This document shows, in pieces, positions 16,442-24,436 of a DNA stretch of 64,000 nt. Every line of letters starts with the position of its first letter. Position 1 is the stretch's first letter. The DNA is from Fictibacillus aquaticus. Lineage in GTDB: Bacteria; Bacillota; Bacilli; Bacillales; Fictibacillaceae. The notes under the pieces are model-generated. The model searched no databases and was not told the DNA's origin. It worked only from the letters and a program-made list of their open reading frames with translations. Both the position numbers and the translations under genes were made by a program. The DNA lies in NCBI RefSeq assembly GCF_002245695.1, contig NZ_NOII01000021.1, positions 1 to 64,000 on the forward strand. Reading direction: 5' to 3'.

Positions 16442-16444
16442 CAG

Positions 16445-16831
16445 TTACCCTCTCCCTTTTTCTGCAGCTGTTAAGGCACTTTCCTGCAAAGATTGAACGG
16501 CTGATGCCAGGTAATTCCGTAAATCGTTTGTTGCTTCGTATTCCTTATATTCCCGTTCTAGAAGGTCATCAATCAGTTTGAAATTTTCAATGAGCAGCTC
16601 CTCTGTCATGCCGTACTTTGACAGGATGCCGTTCAGCCATAAAGCATATTCTGTGAAAAACTGCCCGTTTTGAAGCTCATAAGCAGTCTGGAGATGCTTA
16701 AAGTGATGCTCGTTGTCTTCAATGCATTTTCTTCTGCCTTTATCGCCGTACCGGTCCATCAGTGTCGGATCATTTTCATACATGACTTCCGTTACGGAAA
16801 TCGCTAATTCTTCTATTGGCAGCTTTTTCAT
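16445..16831 (-). CDS. helical protein of the B12-STAS operon
   Basis: A 128-residue, apparently all-helical protein with a Cys-Ile-Glu-Asp-Asn-Glu-His-His stretch (near residues 36-43) and an aromatic segment FTEYALWLNGIL. From memory, this pattern resembles the N-terminal helical module of some longer B12-binding sensor proteins, so it may be the detached front half of the photoreceptor; this is not certain. It ends three bases before the B12-binding gene and overlaps the upstream gene by four bases. The ribosome-binding site (GTGGTGG) is weak, consistent with coupled translation. Confidence 0.6.
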   Translation of the reverse strand: MKKLPIEELAISVTEVMYENDPTLMDRYGDKGRRKCIEDNEHHFKHLQTAYELQNGQFFTEYALWLNGILSKYGMTEELLIENFKLIDDLLEREYKEYEATNDLRNYLASAVQSLQESALTAAEKGRG

Positions 16832-17133
16832 CGTGCCACCACTTTATATTGAGATACAGTCGGTATGACTGCAGCAAGTTCTTGATCTGGATATTTCTTT
16901 TCTAAGTCGTGAATTTTTTTAAATTCTTCGCTTCGTACCCATTTCAGATAGCTTTCTTTGGATTGAAAAGTAAGCTGGACAGTCAGTTCACCCGGTCTTT
17001 TATCATTTTGCAATAAAAGAAAGTCAATAAAGCCCTCTGCATCATCAACCTTGCGCGAGCGATTTTTATAAATGTTCACCACTTCTTCGGATTTCTCATC
17101 TGGGACGAGAAACGTAGAATGGACCATGTACAT
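16828..17133 (-). CDS. antibiotic biosynthesis monooxygenase (ABM) family protein
   Basis: A 101-residue dimeric alpha-beta barrel (ABM/IsdG-like) protein. Typical segments are FLVPDEKSEEVVNIYKNRSR and the tryptophan-containing SKESYLKWVRSEEFKKIH. Members include haem-degrading oxygenases and quinol monooxygenases; the substrate cannot be told from sequence. First gene of the four-gene B12-STAS operon, overlapping the next gene by four bases. I chose the ATG at 17133; a GTG six codons earlier and an ATG two codons later are alternatives. A weak promoter may lie upstream (TTGATA, 18 bases, AATACT). Confidence 0.7.
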   Translation of the reverse strand: MYMVHSTFLVPDEKSEEVVNIYKNRSRKVDDAEGFIDFLLLQNDKRPGELTVQLTFQSKESYLKWVRSEEFKKIHDLEKKYPDQELAAVIPTVSQYKVVAR

Positions 17134-17311
17134 ACATCCACCTTCTTTCACGAGTATTTCGTATATTCCACAAAACTATCAATCTTCCTTCTGCTTCCAT
17201 CCATTATGACATACTTGTTATGAAAAAAAAGTTTTCCGCTCTCTGGATGGGCTATTTCATTGAGGGAATGGATGGAAAATCATGCTTGTTGCAGTTAAAA
17301 AGATATCCATG

Positions 17312-17475
17312 AAGAATTCAGAGAAGTAGTTGATCTCCGTTTCAGGCGCACGCTTTCCGCGGGGCAGGCGGTGAGCCACTCGCCGCTACGCGCCATTGAG
17401 TGTCTCACCTGACCGCTTGTCCCGCAGGAGTCGGCGCCTTACACTCCGATCAACTTTAACAATGATGGATTCAAG
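17312..17475 (+). repeat. GC-rich hairpin element, copy R3 (short form)
   Basis: Core 17329-17454, starting GTTGATC and ending GATCAAC. The central stem uses CACTC/GAGTG instead of CCCTTT/AAAGGG, a compensatory change. It lies in the 800-base gap between the B12 operon and the DinB-like gene. Confidence 0.8.
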
Positions 17476-17570
17476 ATGATTAAGCGATAGTGGTGAAAAA
17501 TAAGCCAAATCATTTTCAGAGGAAAACCGCTGAACTTTCTTACAAAACAAATCATTCAAGAGCAAGTGGA

Positions 17571-17616
17571 AATCAAGGGACTCGCACATGAATATTCATG
17601 CGGAGCCTTGTTTTTT
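17571..17616 (+). terminator. orphan plus-strand terminator-like hairpin
   Basis: Arms built from CAAGG, CTC and ATGAAT against ATTCAT, GAG and CCTTG, followed by TTTTTT on the plus strand. No plus-strand gene precedes it; the nearest upstream plus-strand feature is element R3. Confidence 0.55.
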
Positions 17617-17708
17617 GCCTTAATATATAGAAAAAGGAGCATACCTCCTCGACATTCCGAGTTAGTTTGACCCTTTATTGTGGTTTGTTTCTATTAATTT
17701 TTCATGAA

Positions 17709-17899
17709 AACATGTCGTGATTGGAGCGGAAGGGTGCGAGACTCCTCGAAAATGAAAATCGCATTTTCTTCGTGCGAGGTCTTGCTGCCGAAGCCTTCCT
17801 TGTCCTGCGGGACGAGCGGGAAGGTGAGACCCTTTAGGTCGCGTAGCGGCAAAGGGGCTCACCGCACGCCCCGCGGAAATCACCGCACCAAACTTGTTA
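17709..17899 (-). repeat. GC-rich hairpin element, copy R4 (inverted, divergent ends)
   Basis: Same central hairpin and long-form insertion as R1 and R2 but on the minus strand, and with different outer segments (GGTGCGGTGAT at one end, CCGCTCCAATCA at the other). The same outer segments occur joined directly, without the hairpin, at 63030-63072. Confidence 0.75.
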
Positions 17900-17926
17900 T
17901 TTGTGTCCCTACTGAAATGGGATGTT

Positions 17927-18412
17927 TTAGTAGAGATCAAACATATTCACTTCATGGCCGGTCTGTTTCAGGTATGTGAAGAGCTGGGCTCTATGGTGGT
18001 AGGCGTGTGTGACGATTTCTGTGAGCCACTTGATCTGTGTGTGCGGCTTTTCTGCATAGAAGGCTTTTGATTCTTTTGTCAAGAAGTCTTCGTCGTTCAG
18101 GGAGTTAAAGTATGACTTTAAAAGGTGGTAACCCTCTTCCATCACAAGCTTAAGGTCACGGACTGTATCTGAGCTTAAGCGCGCCTCAAGTTCCCTGACT
18201 TCGCTTTCTGACTTTTCCTGAAGAATAGCAAGGTCGATCTGCGGAATCTGTACAAGATGATTAGCCAGCTCCATGAACGTCCTCATGCCTTCTGCCGGCT
18301 GATAGCTGTATACTTCAGGGTTCGCTTTTTCCAATAAAGCATGTGTTGTTCTGACAGCTATATAGAATTCATCCAACAAAGTATCACGAAGGCTCACAAC
18401 TGCGTTTGTCAT
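17927..18412 (-). CDS. DinB/YfiT-like metal-dependent protein
   Basis: A 161-residue four-helix protein of the DinB/YfiT superfamily. Candidate metal ligands are the histidines in ELANHLVQIP and TEIVTHAYHHRAQLFTYL. Members include bacillithiol S-transferases and putative hydrolases; many are uncharacterised, and the activity here is unknown. I chose the second ATG (18412), with AGGAGG 7 bases upstream, over the one at 18418, which is too close to that site. It stands alone between element R4 and the HD-GYP gene. Confidence 0.75.
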   Translation of the reverse strand: MTNAVVSLRDTLLDEFYIAVRTTHALLEKANPEVYSYQPAEGMRTFMELANHLVQIPQIDLAILQEKSESEVRELEARLSSDTVRDLKLVMEEGYHLLKSYFNSLNDEDFLTKESKAFYAEKPHTQIKWLTEIVTHAYHHRAQLFTYLKQTGHEVNMFDLY

Positions 18413-18469
18413 TGTCATTCCTCCTAAAGGGTTTGACTATTTGTTCGGCAAAAGAAACAGTAATCCTTT

Positions 18470-19537
18470 TTAGCTGTGAACAGCCTCTGTGAGTTCTTTT
18501 ATCCTCTGATTGTTCGTCTCATAAACAACAAGCATCTCACTGTACGCCTCTTTAAAGACTTCAACGAGCTCTGGGTCATACATAAGACCTTTATTGCGCT
18601 CGATCTCCATTTTCCCATCCCAAGGTGTCATAGCTGTACGATAGGCGCGGCAGCTCGTCATAGCATCGAACGAATCTGCCACAGCGAGAATACGGCTGTA
18701 AAGCGGAATGTCTGCGCCAGCTAGCCCATAAGGATATCCTTTTCCATCATAGCGCTCATGGTGATGCATGATGCCGTTCAATACCCTTTGAGAAAACCCA
18801 AGCGATTTTGCCAGCTGCATACCGTCCCGCGGATGGCGCTTCATCACGTCATACTCTTGCTGCGTCAGCTTTCCTTCCTTTAAAAGCACCGCATCAGGCG
18901 TAGAGATTTTTCCGATATCATGCAGTACGCCAGTGAGCTCAAGTTCAGCCAAATCTATTGATTCCTTCATATGTTTTGCCAGAATAAGAGAATACTGTGC
19001 AACACGCCTTGAATGACCTTGTGTATAAACGTCTTTCGCCTCAACAGCTATCGAGAATGCTTTGATTCCCTGCTGTATCGCTTCTTTTTCTGCAATATTC
19101 CGCTCAACTCTGTTCTGTACAATAGCTAGCAGCAGAATAAAAATGATATAGATCGAAACGAACATCCATCGGTCATCTGCCGGATTATCTGATATCACTA
19201 AGTATCCGATCATACCGCTGACACATGCTGCCCAATATACCTTTTTGTCGTTCATGAGCAATGCCGCGACAGGCAAAAAGAAGTAGGCAGATTCCACGAC
19301 CGGCAGTTCAATAAAATAATAAGATAAGCACACGATATAAAGACTATTAAACATAAATACGTATTTTGTAGCAGAAGGCCATAGTTCATTGAGAATAAAT
19401 GCTGGAATGAAACCGATTGTGAAAAGTAAAATAAAAGGATAATAGTTATCCACTGGCTGGACAAACACATGGTTCAATGTCTGGGTTATTGCACTGATCA
19501 TGATAAAAGTCTGTGCAATAATAAGATTACGTTTCAT
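18470..19537 (-). CDS. membrane HD-GYP domain phosphohydrolase
   Basis: A 355-residue protein with about five or six N-terminal membrane spans (residues 5-140) and a cytoplasmic HD-GYP domain. Metal-site motifs are LHDIGK (His206-Asp207) and HHHERYDGKGYP (about 258-269), and HPRDGMQLA is also typical. Complete HD-GYP domains hydrolyse cyclic di-GMP or related cyclic dinucleotides. The membrane part is presumably a sensor for an unknown signal. Transcribed alone; no terminator is obvious between it and the downstream DinB-like gene. Confidence 0.85.
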   Translation of the reverse strand: MKRNLIIAQTFIMISAITQTLNHVFVQPVDNYYPFILLFTIGFIPAFILNELWPSATKYVFMFNSLYIVCLSYYFIELPVVESAYFFLPVAALLMNDKKVYWAACVSGMIGYLVISDNPADDRWMFVSIYIIFILLLAIVQNRVERNIAEKEAIQQGIKAFSIAVEAKDVYTQGHSRRVAQYSLILAKHMKESIDLAELELTGVLHDIGKISTPDAVLLKEGKLTQQEYDVMKRHPRDGMQLAKSLGFSQRVLNGIMHHHERYDGKGYPYGLAGADIPLYSRILAVADSFDAMTSCRAYRTAMTPWDGKMEIERNKGLMYDPELVEVFKEAYSEMLVVYETNNQRIKELTEAVHS

Positions 19538-19693
19538 AAGTCACCATCAATTGTCGAATAATGTAATTTAATACTATTATATCCTATTAGTTTAATTTTC
19601 CATATCTAAAATTTCCTCATAATTATTCCCAGTACTCTACAGCTGTCATCCTAAACTTTTCATCCAGCCTCTTCTTAAGCTTAATGGCCAGCT

Positions 19694-19879
19694 TTAAGTT
19701 CTGCCCATGCCGGGTTCATACTGCGCTTTATCCCTGTTTGGTCCCTTTAAAAAATCCGCTGTATTTAATTTATTCGCATCGCCGTGATTCTGCTGAAAAG
19801 GAAAAAAATACAGCACACTTACCATCAGCAGCAGAAAAACTAAAACGACCATTACCTTGAGTTTATTTTCTTCTGACAT
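19694..19879 (-). CDS. small single-span membrane protein
   Basis: Not recognised. A 61-residue protein with one hydrophobic segment (about residues 8-26, VMVVLVFLLLMVSVLYFF) and a polar C-terminal tail. I chose the ATG at 19879, which has AAGGTG 6 bases upstream; the frame opens five codons earlier. Between the HD-GYP and carboxypeptidase genes, with hairpins on its upstream side. Confidence 0.55.
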   Translation of the reverse strand: MSEENKLKVMVVLVFLLLMVSVLYFFPFQQNHGDANKLNTADFLKGPNRDKAQYEPGMGRT

Positions 19880-19916
19880 TTTATTCACCTTCATTTCTAC
19901 GCTTGTTAATAAAGAG

Positions 19917-19953
19917 AATTCGCCTGACTATATGTCTTTAAGTCAGGCGAATT
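19917..19953. terminator. hairpin with perfect 11-base arms
   Basis: ATTCGCCTGAC and GTCAGGCGAAT arms with a 13-base loop, between the small membrane gene and dacA. T runs are short on both strands, so it may be a weak terminator or an mRNA-stabilising hairpin. A second hairpin follows at 19966-19993 (AAAGGGCT/AGCCCTTT). Confidence 0.5.
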
Positions 19954-19994
19954 TCTTAAACCGGAAAAGGGCTAACCTGAAGTCAGCCCTTTCT

Positions 19995-20031
19995 AAAAAA
20001 ACCGATCATCGCAAATGCGAAAATCGGCTTT
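19995..20031 (-). terminator. terminator after the carboxypeptidase gene
   Basis: Minus strand hairpin GCCGAT...ATCGG with an inner CGCA/TGCG stem and a seven-T tail. Confidence 0.8.
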
Positions 20032-20043
20032 TGGGTTTCCTAT

Positions 20044-21279
20044 TTATTTGCCTACATACGGATAGCGGGAATAACGGCTGGCGCTCTCTCTCAAAGCACG
20101 GGCCCTGCGGCGTCCGTTTCTCATTCTTTTAATCACAAGCAGTGACATGAGCAGCAGGAATCCGCCATAACCGAAGACCAGTACTTTAACGGCATGACCG
20201 CTAAAGGTCGACTCTTTTACTTCTTCAGTTGTTTTCTCAGCATGCTCGATGGCTTTCTTCTTTAACTTTTCTGGATCATAAAGCAATTCAGCGGCCAGTT
20301 TTTCCCCTGCTGCTGATTGAAGAACAAGTTCACCATCCTCAGTGACAGACTGCACCGGTGTTTCTCCTTTAGGAAGTGTAACGGTTAAATCTTTATTTAG
20401 AGGGTAGCTTTTTCCGTCCGCTGCTTCAATTTCTGTACCCTTTGTAACAGTCTGCCGCTCAAAATTCGCAAAGGTATAATCACCAAGGCTCATTGTATCC
20501 CAATATGCCGCTCTCTTAGAGGGAGCTTTCATCACGACCATAATAATGTCCATTCCGTTGCGCGTGACACTCGTGACAAGTGTATGCTTTGATTCATCCA
20601 CATATCCGTTCTTAACGCCAGTCGTTCCTTCGTAATCCCAAAGCAAACGATGGTGATTCTGCAGGGTCGTCTCCCATTCTTTGCCTTTCCAATCCAGCTG
20701 CTTCGTACCAACAATTTGGCGGAATTCCTCCAGCTCCATGGCACGCTGAGTGATTTTGGCCATATCTTCTGCAGTTGTATAATGGTTTTCATCAAAAAGT
20801 CCGTTCGGGTTCACAAAGTTAGTCTGTACAGCTCCCGCTTCTTTCGCAAACTCATTCATTTGCCCGGCAAACGTTTCCACATCACCTGCTAAAAATTCTG
20901 CGATCGCGATGGCAGCGTCGTTCCCTGAATTAACCATAAGTCCTTGCACAAGCTGTCTTAAAGGCATCTGCTCGCCTTCAACTAGGTATACTCTTGTTCC
21001 TTCAGCAAAAGTAGCGTCTTTGCTGATCGTCACCATCTCATCCATCTTGCCTGATTGGACAGCGATTGCTCCTGTTACAATTTTCGTGATAGAGGCCGGA
21101 TACATCTGTCTGCTTTTGTTTTTATCAAATAAAACATTGCCTGTCTTTCCGTCAATAACAACTGCGGTTTCACTTTCAATTTTCGGTGCATTGCTATTCT
21201 CTTCAGCAAAAGCACGCTGCTCGATCGGCAGACAGAGGACAGCAAGGCTCAGCAGCAGAAATAAGATGTTCTTTTTCAT
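20044..21279 (-). CDS. D-alanyl-D-alanine carboxypeptidase (S11 family)
   Basis: A 411-residue secreted, membrane-anchored low-molecular-weight penicillin-binding protein that trims the terminal D-Ala from peptidoglycan stems. A signal peptide covers residues 1-26. Active-site motifs are SITK (Ser63, Lys66), SGN (118-120) and KNG (223-225, in place of KTG). A PBP5-type C-terminal domain is followed by a membrane span (VLVFGYGGFLLLMSLLVI) and an arginine-rich tail. A C-terminal span instead of an amphipathic anchor resembles the DacF/DacB group. I chose the ATG at 21279 with GGGAGTG upstream. Confidence 0.88.
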   Translation of the reverse strand: MKKNILFLLLSLAVLCLPIEQRAFAEENSNAPKIESETAVVIDGKTGNVLFDKNKSRQMYPASITKIVTGAIAVQSGKMDEMVTISKDATFAEGTRVYLVEGEQMPLRQLVQGLMVNSGNDAAIAIAEFLAGDVETFAGQMNEFAKEAGAVQTNFVNPNGLFDENHYTTAEDMAKITQRAMELEEFRQIVGTKQLDWKGKEWETTLQNHHRLLWDYEGTTGVKNGYVDESKHTLVTSVTRNGMDIIMVVMKAPSKRAAYWDTMSLGDYTFANFERQTVTKGTEIEAADGKSYPLNKDLTVTLPKGETPVQSVTEDGELVLQSAAGEKLAAELLYDPEKLKKKAIEHAEKTTEEVKESTFSGHAVKVLVFGYGGFLLLMSLLVIKRMRNGRRRARALRESASRYSRYPYVGK

Positions 21280-21449
21280 TCCGGACACTCCCAATATAAT
21301 ATTCTTCTAAAGTTTTCGCACTGTATGTATCGGTCATATTGGTCGAATTCTTACGTTTCTTTAACAAACATTACAAACCAATTAAGAAAGCGGCATAAGC
21401 CTGTTTCGGAGTCCTTTTACGGGAACTGCTGTACGCCTTTCTTACCAAT

Positions 21450-21494
21450 AAAAAAATCAGGCTTTTTGCCTATTCGACAAATTCTGCCTGATTC
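21450..21494 (-). terminator. terminator after the CorA-like gene
   Basis: Minus strand arms AATCAGGC and GCCTGATT followed by a T run. Confidence 0.8.
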
Positions 21495-21516
21495 CTTTTA
21501 GCATATGAAAATATTT

Positions 21517-22458
21517 TTAATCAAAATGTTTTCTTCTCTTTTTTCCTTGCAGCAGATCCCCTGTCCAGCCTTTCATGCGCAGCCAGACATAGACACCGAT
21601 TGTAGAACCGCCAATCAATAGCATGGCATAAAGATAACCGAGCTTCCATTTTAGTTCAGGCATGTTCTCAAAATTCATTCCCCAAATTGCGCCGAATCCC
21701 ATCATTGGTGTGAAGATAACTGTAAACACGGTCAGCGTCTTCATGATTTCATTGCCTCGGTGAGAAGAGAGCACTTCCTCTAAATTAAGCAATGTATCGA
21801 TGTCCATTCGATAGTTTCTTACAAGTGTGAGTGTCCGGTCAATTCTTGTATGCGTCCTCTTATAAGCATCTGTTTCAGTTACTTTTTCAAGAAACGCTTC
21901 CTTAGCCGCCAGTCTCGTATCTTCAACCGCAATCGCCAGGTCGCTCCAGTTGATCAGTTCAATACGGCGGTCATAAATCTGGTTCAGCAGGTTTGTATGA
22001 TTGTTTTTCTGCACATCGCTTTGAAGCTCTTTTAACTTTGTTTCCAGTTCATCAACACCATCAAGAAAATGATTTAGTACTTCCCCAAGCAGAACAAAGA
22101 ATCCCTCGGGAGCCGTTTCCACTTGCTCCATTAAGCACGCGAGCTGTTCTTTTGTCGTTCGCACAAATGAATTGAGGTCGAGGTTTACCGTAATCAAAAG
22201 TTTTTCTGTCACATAAAAGTGAACCACTTTATATTCATCCTGATCTTCCGGATTCTGTGTATAGATCAGCGAACCCCTTAAAATATAGTTTCCGCTGCTG
22301 TCCTGATCAATTTGAAGGTAATTCGTTTTCTGGCTGGCCGCATGCTCGGCCCATTTTGAACAACCTTCGTTATTAGCGGTCAATTCTCTAAGCTGTTTAC
22401 TGTCACAGTCACCCTTTAAATCGTGCCATGTCCAGTTGTGGGGCATTGTGTGCCTCAT
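21517..22458 (-). CDS. CorA-like magnesium/cobalt channel protein
   Basis: A 313-residue CorA family protein similar to B. subtilis YfjQ. The N-terminal part is a cytoplasmic alpha/beta domain, followed by long helices rich in Glu, Lys and Arg and two C-terminal membrane spans. The pore signature GMN is present in AIWGMNFENMPEL just after the first span. These pentameric channels admit Mg2+ or Co2+. AGGAGGAG lies 5 bases before the ATG. It stands alone with its own terminator. Confidence 0.88.
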   Translation of the reverse strand: MRHTMPHNWTWHDLKGDCDSKQLRELTANNEGCSKWAEHAASQKTNYLQIDQDSSGNYILRGSLIYTQNPEDQDEYKVVHFYVTEKLLITVNLDLNSFVRTTKEQLACLMEQVETAPEGFFVLLGEVLNHFLDGVDELETKLKELQSDVQKNNHTNLLNQIYDRRIELINWSDLAIAVEDTRLAAKEAFLEKVTETDAYKRTHTRIDRTLTLVRNYRMDIDTLLNLEEVLSSHRGNEIMKTLTVFTVIFTPMMGFGAIWGMNFENMPELKWKLGYLYAMLLIGGSTIGVYVWLRMKGWTGDLLQGKKRRKHFD

Positions 22459-22483
22459 AGTGTCTCCTCCTAATACCGTGCTT

Positions 22484-22786
22484 TTAGAAATGAAAATCGT
22501 TTATTTTATGTTCTCTCATCCACTTAAGGGCATTTTGCATAAGCTTCTGCTCCGCTTCAGGATGGGTACTGACGGCATGCCGGAAAACGATTTGCCCCTT
22601 GTTCTCCGAAGGAAGCAGCTTAGCGATCAGCGCACCGCATAGCTGTTCATTTTCCACGGCAACAAACAGCCCGATATCTTCACGGCCGCTGTAAAAATCC
22701 AGATGTTTACCTGTCTGCTTTTTAATTTCGCCTTCAAGCGGGGTCAGCAATTCATGGTCCCCTCTTCCTGCTTTTCGGAACTCCAT
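22484..22786 (-). CDS. small GNAT-like protein
   Basis: A 100-residue protein with the opening of an acetyltransferase domain (FRKAGRGDHELLTPLE and LFVAVENEQLCGALIA) but much shorter than the roughly 140 residues of a normal GNAT, and without a clear RxxGxG acetyl-CoA loop. A GGAGGG site 5 bases upstream supports translation. It may be a minimal or decayed acetyltransferase. Its stop lies 25 bases before the CorA-like gene on the same strand, so co-transcription is possible. Confidence 0.55.
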   Translation of the reverse strand: MEFRKAGRGDHELLTPLEGEIKKQTGKHLDFYSGREDIGLFVAVENEQLCGALIAKLLPSENKGQIVFRHAVSTHPEAEQKLMQNALKWMREHKINDFHF

Positions 22787-22833
22787 ACCATCCCTCCATC
22801 GTCTATTCCGATTTTCCCCCTAAAACGGTATTC

Positions 22834-23250
22834 CTAAACGGCATGGTCTCTTGCTTCACCTAATAGTTGCAAAAGAAGCTCTTTATCTTCTGGAAAGGAG
22901 AGAGATAGCTTGCAAAGTTCAGCCGCATCCACCCATCTTATTTCATATATCAACTCATCGGGATCTTGTATAACAGGAACACCTGAAAGCACTCGGCCCT
23001 TGTAGTAATGAACTTCAACAGGTACGCCGAACGTAATGCCTCTTTTCACGTGCAGCTTTTCGGTAAGCTCTACTGCGTACCCGGTTTCTTCAAACACTTC
23101 CCGGATGCAGCATTGTTCGATTGTTTCATAGCTTTCAAGACCGCCAGATGGGATCGTCCACTTTTTATCTTCGTCTTTTTTCCCTTGAAGCACCATTAGC
23201 AGCTTGCTGTCCTGAATACATATACACGCCGCTCCTACCCACGTTTCCAT
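22834..23250 (-). CDS. Nudix hydrolase
   Basis: A 138-residue Nudix protein. The Nudix box runs from Gly37 to Gly57 (GLESYETIEQCCIREVFEETG) and fits GX5EX7REUXEEXGU, so it should hydrolyse a nucleoside diphosphate derivative; the substrate is unknown. I chose the ATG at 23250, with GGGGGAG 5 bases upstream; the frame extends 33 codons further, into the preceding terminator and gene. Confidence 0.88.
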   Translation of the reverse strand: METWVGAACICIQDSKLLMVLQGKKDEDKKWTIPSGGLESYETIEQCCIREVFEETGYAVELTEKLHVKRGITFGVPVEVHYYKGRVLSGVPVIQDPDELIYEIRWVDAAELCKLSLSFPEDKELLLQLLGEARDHAV

Positions 23251-23286
23251 ACTGACTCCCCCTTTTATAAACACTTCAAAAAGTGC

Positions 23287-23321
23287 AAAAAAAAATCCTG
23301 CATCGTGTAGATGAAGGATTT
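23287..23321 (-). terminator. terminator upstream of the Nudix gene
   Basis: Minus strand AAATCCT...AGGATTT with a nine-T tail, ending transcription of the gene at 23327-24211. Confidence 0.8.
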
Positions 23322-23326
23322 GTCTG

Positions 23327-24211
23327 TTATATGACTTTTCTGCTTTCAACGATTTTACGGTTGCTGTGATCCCATGTGAAAAGTGTGTTTGAGTCAGGCT
23401 GTATGAGTGAAAGCGACTGGCCTGTACATTCCACCACTTGTGAGTGAGGAATCGTATGCTCCTTCTGCTCGCCTGTCTCTATGTTCAAATAAACAATTTT
23501 CTCGCTCTTTCCTGTTGCAAGATCGAGCTCATAAATCATGATTTCGTCCCCAACTTGATAAATCGTTCTAGGCGAGATGGAAAGCTTATGTTCGCTCACC
23601 AGTTTGCCTTTGCAGTTGAGTACCATAATCTTTTTCGGATCTCCTGACAGCACTGGCGCACAGGATATATGAATGCGTCCGTTAACACACAGAATGTCAG
23701 TCGGTGCGAAGTTACTTCCTAGATTCACACGCTTTTTCTTTCCGTCAGCAATAATATATAGTACAGCTTGGTTTTCTTCCGCAATATAAGTAGAGATAAA
23801 GAGATTGTCGCCTTCCATCTCCACTTCCCAAAGAAATCCGTTCACTTTCCATTCTTTTATCAGCTCAGGCTCATTTTTACTAAATACAAGAACCGAGCCT
23901 TTTGACCCATCTCCTTCACAGGCAACAACCACACATGAGTCGAATTCATAAAAATTCGGCTGACCCTGGATCGGATGTGACTTCAAAACGCCTTTATGAT
24001 GGTCAAAAATAAACAATTTATATGATAGGCTTCCTTCTTCGCTTTGTTTTGCGAACCAGTAGTTCTTATGGCTGTCCATGAGGATCTCAGAAAACAATTC
24101 CTGTTCATCAGCATTTTTTACTACACTTCCGGCATTTGCAGGAATTTGCGAGGCATATACCAAACCCGTTTTGTCTGCAGCTCTCGATGATAGTTTATAC
24201 ATTTTGGCCAT
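23327..24211 (-). CDS. uncharacterised protein, possible beta-propeller
   Basis: Not recognised. A 294-residue soluble protein made largely of short alternating beta segments (for example KLFIFDHHKGVLKSH, SVLVFSKNEPELIKEW, KIMVLNCKGKLVSEH), suggesting a propeller or similar repeat fold. No signal peptide is seen. A GGAGGAG site precedes the ATG. Flanked by its own terminator and, upstream, by the divergent RNPP regulator gene. The leader (24212-24260) contains a GC-rich inverted repeat (CCGCC...GGCGG). Confidence 0.5.
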   Translation of the reverse strand: MAKMYKLSSRAADKTGLVYASQIPANAGSVVKNADEQELFSEILMDSHKNYWFAKQSEEGSLSYKLFIFDHHKGVLKSHPIQGQPNFYEFDSCVVVACEGDGSKGSVLVFSKNEPELIKEWKVNGFLWEVEMEGDNLFISTYIAEENQAVLYIIADGKKKRVNLGSNFAPTDILCVNGRIHISCAPVLSGDPKKIMVLNCKGKLVSEHKLSISPRTIYQVGDEIMIYELDLATGKSEKIVYLNIETGEQKEHTIPHSQVVECTGQSLSLIQPDSNTLFTWDHSNRKIVESRKVI

Positions 24212-24436
24212 ATTACTCTCCTCCTTATTTTTACAGCCGGTACCGCCAAAGTCAGGCGGCTCTTGCTTATCACAAATTATAAAAATAGTGTAATTCTAGC
24301 AAAAACTCTATATTTTCTGTTATATTTATCTTAACAAACATACCGAGTAATCTGTATTGGGAAAAGTGGTAGAAATGGACCTTGCTCAGGATGTGTCTAC
24401 CATGACAATTTTCCCAAGTTAGGAAAGGGGGATTTT

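Noticed and set aside
22484-22786. Frameshifted full-length GNAT gene
   Set aside because: No continuation of a GNAT domain was seen in the other frames downstream; it reads as a short complete frame with its own ribosome-binding site.
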